From: Cryptomeria japonica
Lineage: Eukaryota; Streptophyta; Pinopsida; Cupressales; Cupressaceae
Assembly (NCBI RefSeq): GCF_030272615.1
Contig: NC_081411.1
Span: forward strand, 37,390,640 to 37,454,639
DNA: 64,000 nt
Reading direction: 5' to 3'
A program made the position numbers and the translations under genes. A model generated the notes under the pieces. It had not been told where the DNA came from. It was given only the letters and a program-made list of their open reading frames with translations, and ran no database searches. Of this stretch, positions 60,325-64,000 are shown piece by piece (within the stretch, counting starts at the first letter, position 1; each line of letters starts with the position of its first letter).

Positions 60325-61890
60325 TGTTGATGCGTTTTTCATGCACATGCGAACACAGAATAAAATACCAAGGTATCTTATCCTCTCTTGAACAAAGTTT
60401 CCCCGACTGTTGAAGATCTCGCCGAAGGATCAATCGGAGCAACTCCAAGGTTCTGATATGTAGGGTTTCTACATGTGGATAAGCTCTTGTGGTATGATGT
60501 GATTATGTTGGAATCACAAGGGGACTTACATTCGACTACCTGAGCATCTGATTTACTTTGGATATCACTAGAATGTGGGTCTAAACTGATCCTTGATTTT
60601 TGAAAAAGGGAAAAAAAGATAAGGGTTGGAGAGGAATCTAATTCTAAAACTAAGAATGTAGGAGCAATGGATGATCTTTGATGAAACTCTAACTAAGTCT
60701 TGCTTTGACATGCTCTGATCATCTCCACAAGATTAGTGCAATCTTCTAAGGATAGCTTTATGATGTTCAGATCACCGCTACAAGCATAGACACCGTCAGG
60801 TTGATGCATATCAATGAAGAAGTGATAATTGAAGTTAAGCAATAAGTTGAATGATTCTAGTTAACTACGCAAGGCAAGTTTGCAATCAACAAACCGCTAG
60901 TAGTATGGAGATACGAATTTCATCATTGATCATACAAATTTCTTCCATTCATCTAATAACATGAAATTAAATTTGAGATGTATAGAGACCATGCAAATTG
61001 TAGAATCGACACATAGAATTCACCATTGCTTCAATGAAGTTTACATGTCTTTTGCAACAATGTCTTGACAACAATCTTTGCCTTCTCTTTCTACTCTACT
61101 CTAAAATGCTATCTACTATTGAGCTACTAATTATTGACTTTCTCTCTTTTGCTAACTCCTAACTATTATCTTTTAACCTTTACAAATGAAGAGCCAGGGC
61201 TTTATATAGAGAGCCCTTTACAAATTGATGGCTCAGATTGACTTAGAATCAATGGCTAGGATTACAAGATAGAAACCCTAATTAGGGTTTGTTATAACAA
61301 ACTTCCTTAGCCAATAAGAAAATTATATTCAATGAGTGTGGACCTATACAAATTAGGGGTAGGTACCCCGAAGTTTGTGTCATCCTTGATAAATTACGTG
61401 CATTGAATCTGGACAGGCTGAGGTGGACCAATCCGACTGGAGGAAAAGTGACTAGGATGCCACCTTGTTTGACGTTTGTATCTTGGTTGATCCTCCTCTA
61501 TCCTTGATGCGATGAATGATGCACTCCTTGATTCTCTATGTTCTTGATGAGGCTTCCTTATTGTCATGTTCTTCTTTCTACGGTAGCATACCTCACCTTG
61601 AAGTGTTGGTAAGGTCATTCTTCTCTGTCATCATGTGGGTCTTTTGTGTGATAGAATGGAGTCTTTTGAGGATAGCTTGGAACTCCTCGAACACTTGTAT
61701 CCTTCCAACGCTTTAGAAGCATCTTGAGTCCTCCTCCATGCCTTTGGAATGTTCTTGATGATGATGAACTAGAACAATTCGTCCTTGTCTTGGCCTGATT
61801 TTCTTCCACTTGCAAAACAAACCAAAAGATGATTAAGCACACATGATATATTTATCCTGGTCATAGCACTTTTACCTTAAATCATTAACA
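60325..61890 (-). repeat. Gypsy-type LTR, minus strand
   Basis: About 1566 bp with inverted ends TGTTGATG (60325) and CATTAACA (61890). On the minus strand a TATATAAA box (61201-61208) is followed by GCCCTGGCTCTTCATTTGTA, the promoter style of long plant gypsy LTRs (Tat/Ogre type). To the left it abuts SDR copy 4 flank; to the right lies the hairpin array. Flanking five-base words do not match, so it is more likely the 3' LTR of a minus-strand element extending to the right than a solo LTR. Lineage is inferred. Confidence 0.5.
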
Positions 61891-61946
61891 AAAATGGATC
61901 AAAATGGAATTTTCTTTAGGATCCTCCCCAGGGATAGGCCCTATAA

Positions 61947-64000
61947 GAATTTCGCTCTAGACCCTTTGGAAGGGTCAGGAGCGAAATTTGCTATTTTTCT
62001 CAATTTAGACCTCATTTCATCATTTCATAATCTTAGGCGTAGCCTTCAATCCTCTTCTCATCATAATCTTAGGCGTAGCCTTCAAACCTCTTCTCATCAT
62101 AATCTCACAACTATCCCTTTGCCTAGCTCAAACAAGGTGAAAAATAGGAGTTTCAAAGGATTTTGCCTTGGACCCTTTGGAAGGGTCAGGAGTGAAATTT
62201 GCATTTTAAAACAAAATCTTCACATTTTGTGAGCACAACTTGCTCAAATGCATGCCTAAGGATGTTTCTAATCTCAATAAATACCTGGCTTGATGCAAAA
62301 TTGGGAGCAAAATAGAGGTTTTAAGAATTTCGCTTTGGACCCTTTGGAAGGGTCAGGAGTGAAATTCTTTCTTAGGCTCAAATTCTATCATTTATCTACT
62401 CCAAAATGCCTCCCAAGGCAAGAATACACTAGTATTGTCTCCACAAAGGCCTAGGAATCGATGTCTTGATCTCAATCATGAGCAAACTAGGTGATTTTAA
62501 GAATTTCGCTCTGGACCCTTTGGAAGGGTCAGGAGCGAAATTCAAGATTTGCTTGTTTTCCTTCACCTAGATTCATTCTTCATACCTTGCTTTCCTTTGA
62601 ATTTCAACTTTGGATCCCTCTCTCATTAAATCAACATTTTTTTGACCCCAAAGAAGGCCTAAAAGGAGAAATTTGCTCCTAATCATGGCCAAGGACAGGA
62701 CCTTAGAGAATTTCACTTTGGACCCTTTGGAAGGGTCAGGAGTGAAATTCAAGATTTATCTCTATTCCTTCATATTTGATGGTCACAAGCTATTCAAAGG
62801 TATGATTAAGGACATCTTCAATCTTAATTCACCTTGATCCACACTTGGCTTGACACAAAATTGAAAGAAAAAGGAGATTTTGGGAATTTCGCTTTGGACC
62901 CTTCGGAAGGGTCAGGAGCGAAATTCATGTCTTGAGCTCATTTCTTCATTTTTTCAACTCCAATATACCTCAAAAGGAAATTACACGTCATTTCACTTCC
63001 ATCCACACCTTAAAAACCAAGGATTTTACCTCCTCCAAGGGGAAAATAGGTGTTTTCAAGAATTTTGCTCTGGACCCTTTGGAAGGGTCGAGAGTGAAAT
63101 TCAAGCTTTAGGACAAAATCCTTCACTCCTTCACATCCCATCACTTCAAAAGGTAAATACATGTTAATCCACTTCCAAATATGCCCAAGGAACTAAAATA
63201 TTGTCCTAAACAAGGAAGAAAATGAGGGTTATAGAGAATTTCGCTCTGGACCCTTTGGAAGGGTTAGGAGCAAAATTCTTGTTTTAGGTTGATTTCACAC
63301 ATATTCCATTCAATTCACCTTCAAACTTGATCAAACTCACTTCCCCTCACCACAATCAAGTCTATTTTCCATCCACTTAACTCAAAACAAGGTCTTTTCA
63401 ATGTCTTATGCAAAATAAAGGGTCAAATTGAGGATTTCGCTCTGGAAGGGTCAGGAGCGAAATTCATGATTTTGGGTTGATTTTCACTATTCCATCGCCT
63501 GAATCTACCTTTGAAAGGAAATAACACATCAAATTATTTCCACCCATGCCTTGGAAGTTAAAAACTTGGCCATAACAAGTAGCAACATAGTGGATATGTG
63601 AATTTCGCTCTGAACCCTTTGGAAGGGTCAGGAGCAAAATTTTCATTTTAGGCTCATTTCTCACTTTCTTTCTCCTTTCCATGCCTTGGACATAACTTCT
63701 CAAGCCTCCTTCCCTCATGATCAAGCAAATTTTCTCCTCAAGTTGGCATTTAGTTCAAGGTTTTGTGAAGAAATAGGGTCATACAAGAATTTCGCTCTGG
63801 ACCCTTTCGAAGGGACAAGAGCGAAATTCACCCTTTGGCTCAAATCCTGACATCATTTTAACATTTCTTCATCCAAACAAGTGAATTGCCTTCAATAATA
63901 CCAGGTACATGGATTAGTTCATAGTTAAGATCAATGTAGAGTGTCCTATAGAGGAATTCCCTCTAGACCCTTTGGAAGGGTCAGGAGCAAAATTCCTATT
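61947..64000. repeat. Tandem array of ~176-bp units, each with a conserved 43-bp hairpin
   Basis: Twelve copies of a near-palindrome start at 61947, 62158, 62325, 62501, 62708, 62884, 63060, 63236, 63432, 63600, 63787 and 63954. The outer arms are GAATTTCGCTC and GAGCGAAATTC, the inner arms ACCCTT and AAGGGT, and the loop is TGG. Start-to-start distances are 211, 167, 176, 207, 176, 176, 176, 196, 168, 187 and 167. The sequence between hairpins is related but far more diverged, with recurring CTTCA, TCAAAAGG, CCAAGGA and AACAAGG words. Copy nine lacks nine bases of the inner part. The array continues past the right edge. No frame runs through it. The class is unknown; it could be the 3' non-coding subrepeat region of the neighbouring gypsy element. 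Confidence 0.85.

Noticed and set aside
60325-61890. Solo LTR with target duplication
   Set aside because: The five bases on either side do not match, so an LTR of a larger element extending to the right is preferred.
61947-64000. CRISPR-like repeat/spacer array
   Set aside because: The DNA is plant nuclear, spacers are 120-160 bases and related to each other, and there are no cas genes. It is a structured tandem repeat.
61947-64000. Series of microRNA precursors
   Set aside because: The stems are only about 20 bases with a three-base loop and the copies are nearly identical; typical plant precursors are longer. Not excluded without small-RNA data.

Overview
The window is nuclear DNA from a seed plant, and a gymnosperm (conifer-type) genome fits best. 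The grounds are one two-exon, plant-type short-chain dehydrogenase family in tandem, plant PPR and LRR gene relics, and a background of Ty1/copia, Ty3/gypsy, LINE and SINE debris with long AT-rich spacers. Species cannot be told from the sequence alone.

Layout. 1-2.7 kb: 3' end of an old gypsy element with its 3' LTR. 4.0-5.6 kb: two arrays of a degenerate ~21-bp repeat. 6.5-18.8 kb: two tandem duplication units, each made of an AT-rich upstream block, an intact 272-residue SDR gene (7375-8265 and 14231-15128), a decayed LRR fragment and, in unit 2, a decayed PPR gene. 19.9 kb: an orphan C-terminal scrap of a further SDR copy. 20.2-24.2 kb: an old short-LTR element with a SINE in its 5' LTR. 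27.3-46.8 kb: a third unit, heavily remodelled. Its promoter and exon 1 are gone, a LINE tail and a broken minus-strand copia element (30.3-36.75 kb) lie in their place, its exon 2 survives as a pseudogene (36.8-37.6 kb), and a nearly whole Tnt1-like copia element (39.2-45.2 kb, ATATT target duplication) sits in its 3' flank. 48.6-50.2 kb: an LTR relic and a second PPR relic. 51.5-52.3 kb: second copy of a 0.7-kb repeat also present at 25.9 kb. 54.4 kb: a cluster of short palindromes. 59.6-60.2 kb: a fourth, internally deleted SDR pseudogene on the minus strand. 60.3-61.9 kb: a gypsy-type LTR. 61.9-64.0 kb: twelve copies of a ~43-bp near-palindromic hairpin at about 176-bp spacing, running off the right edge.

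The only genes that look functional are the two SDR copies. They encode NAD-preferring classical SDRs of the plant SDR110C type (secoisolariciresinol-dehydrogenase-like, involved in specialised or hormone metabolism) and differ mostly in the substrate-binding loop. The most unusual structure is the hairpin array at the right edge: its arms stay paired while the spacers diverge, and at least one arm position shows a paired change.
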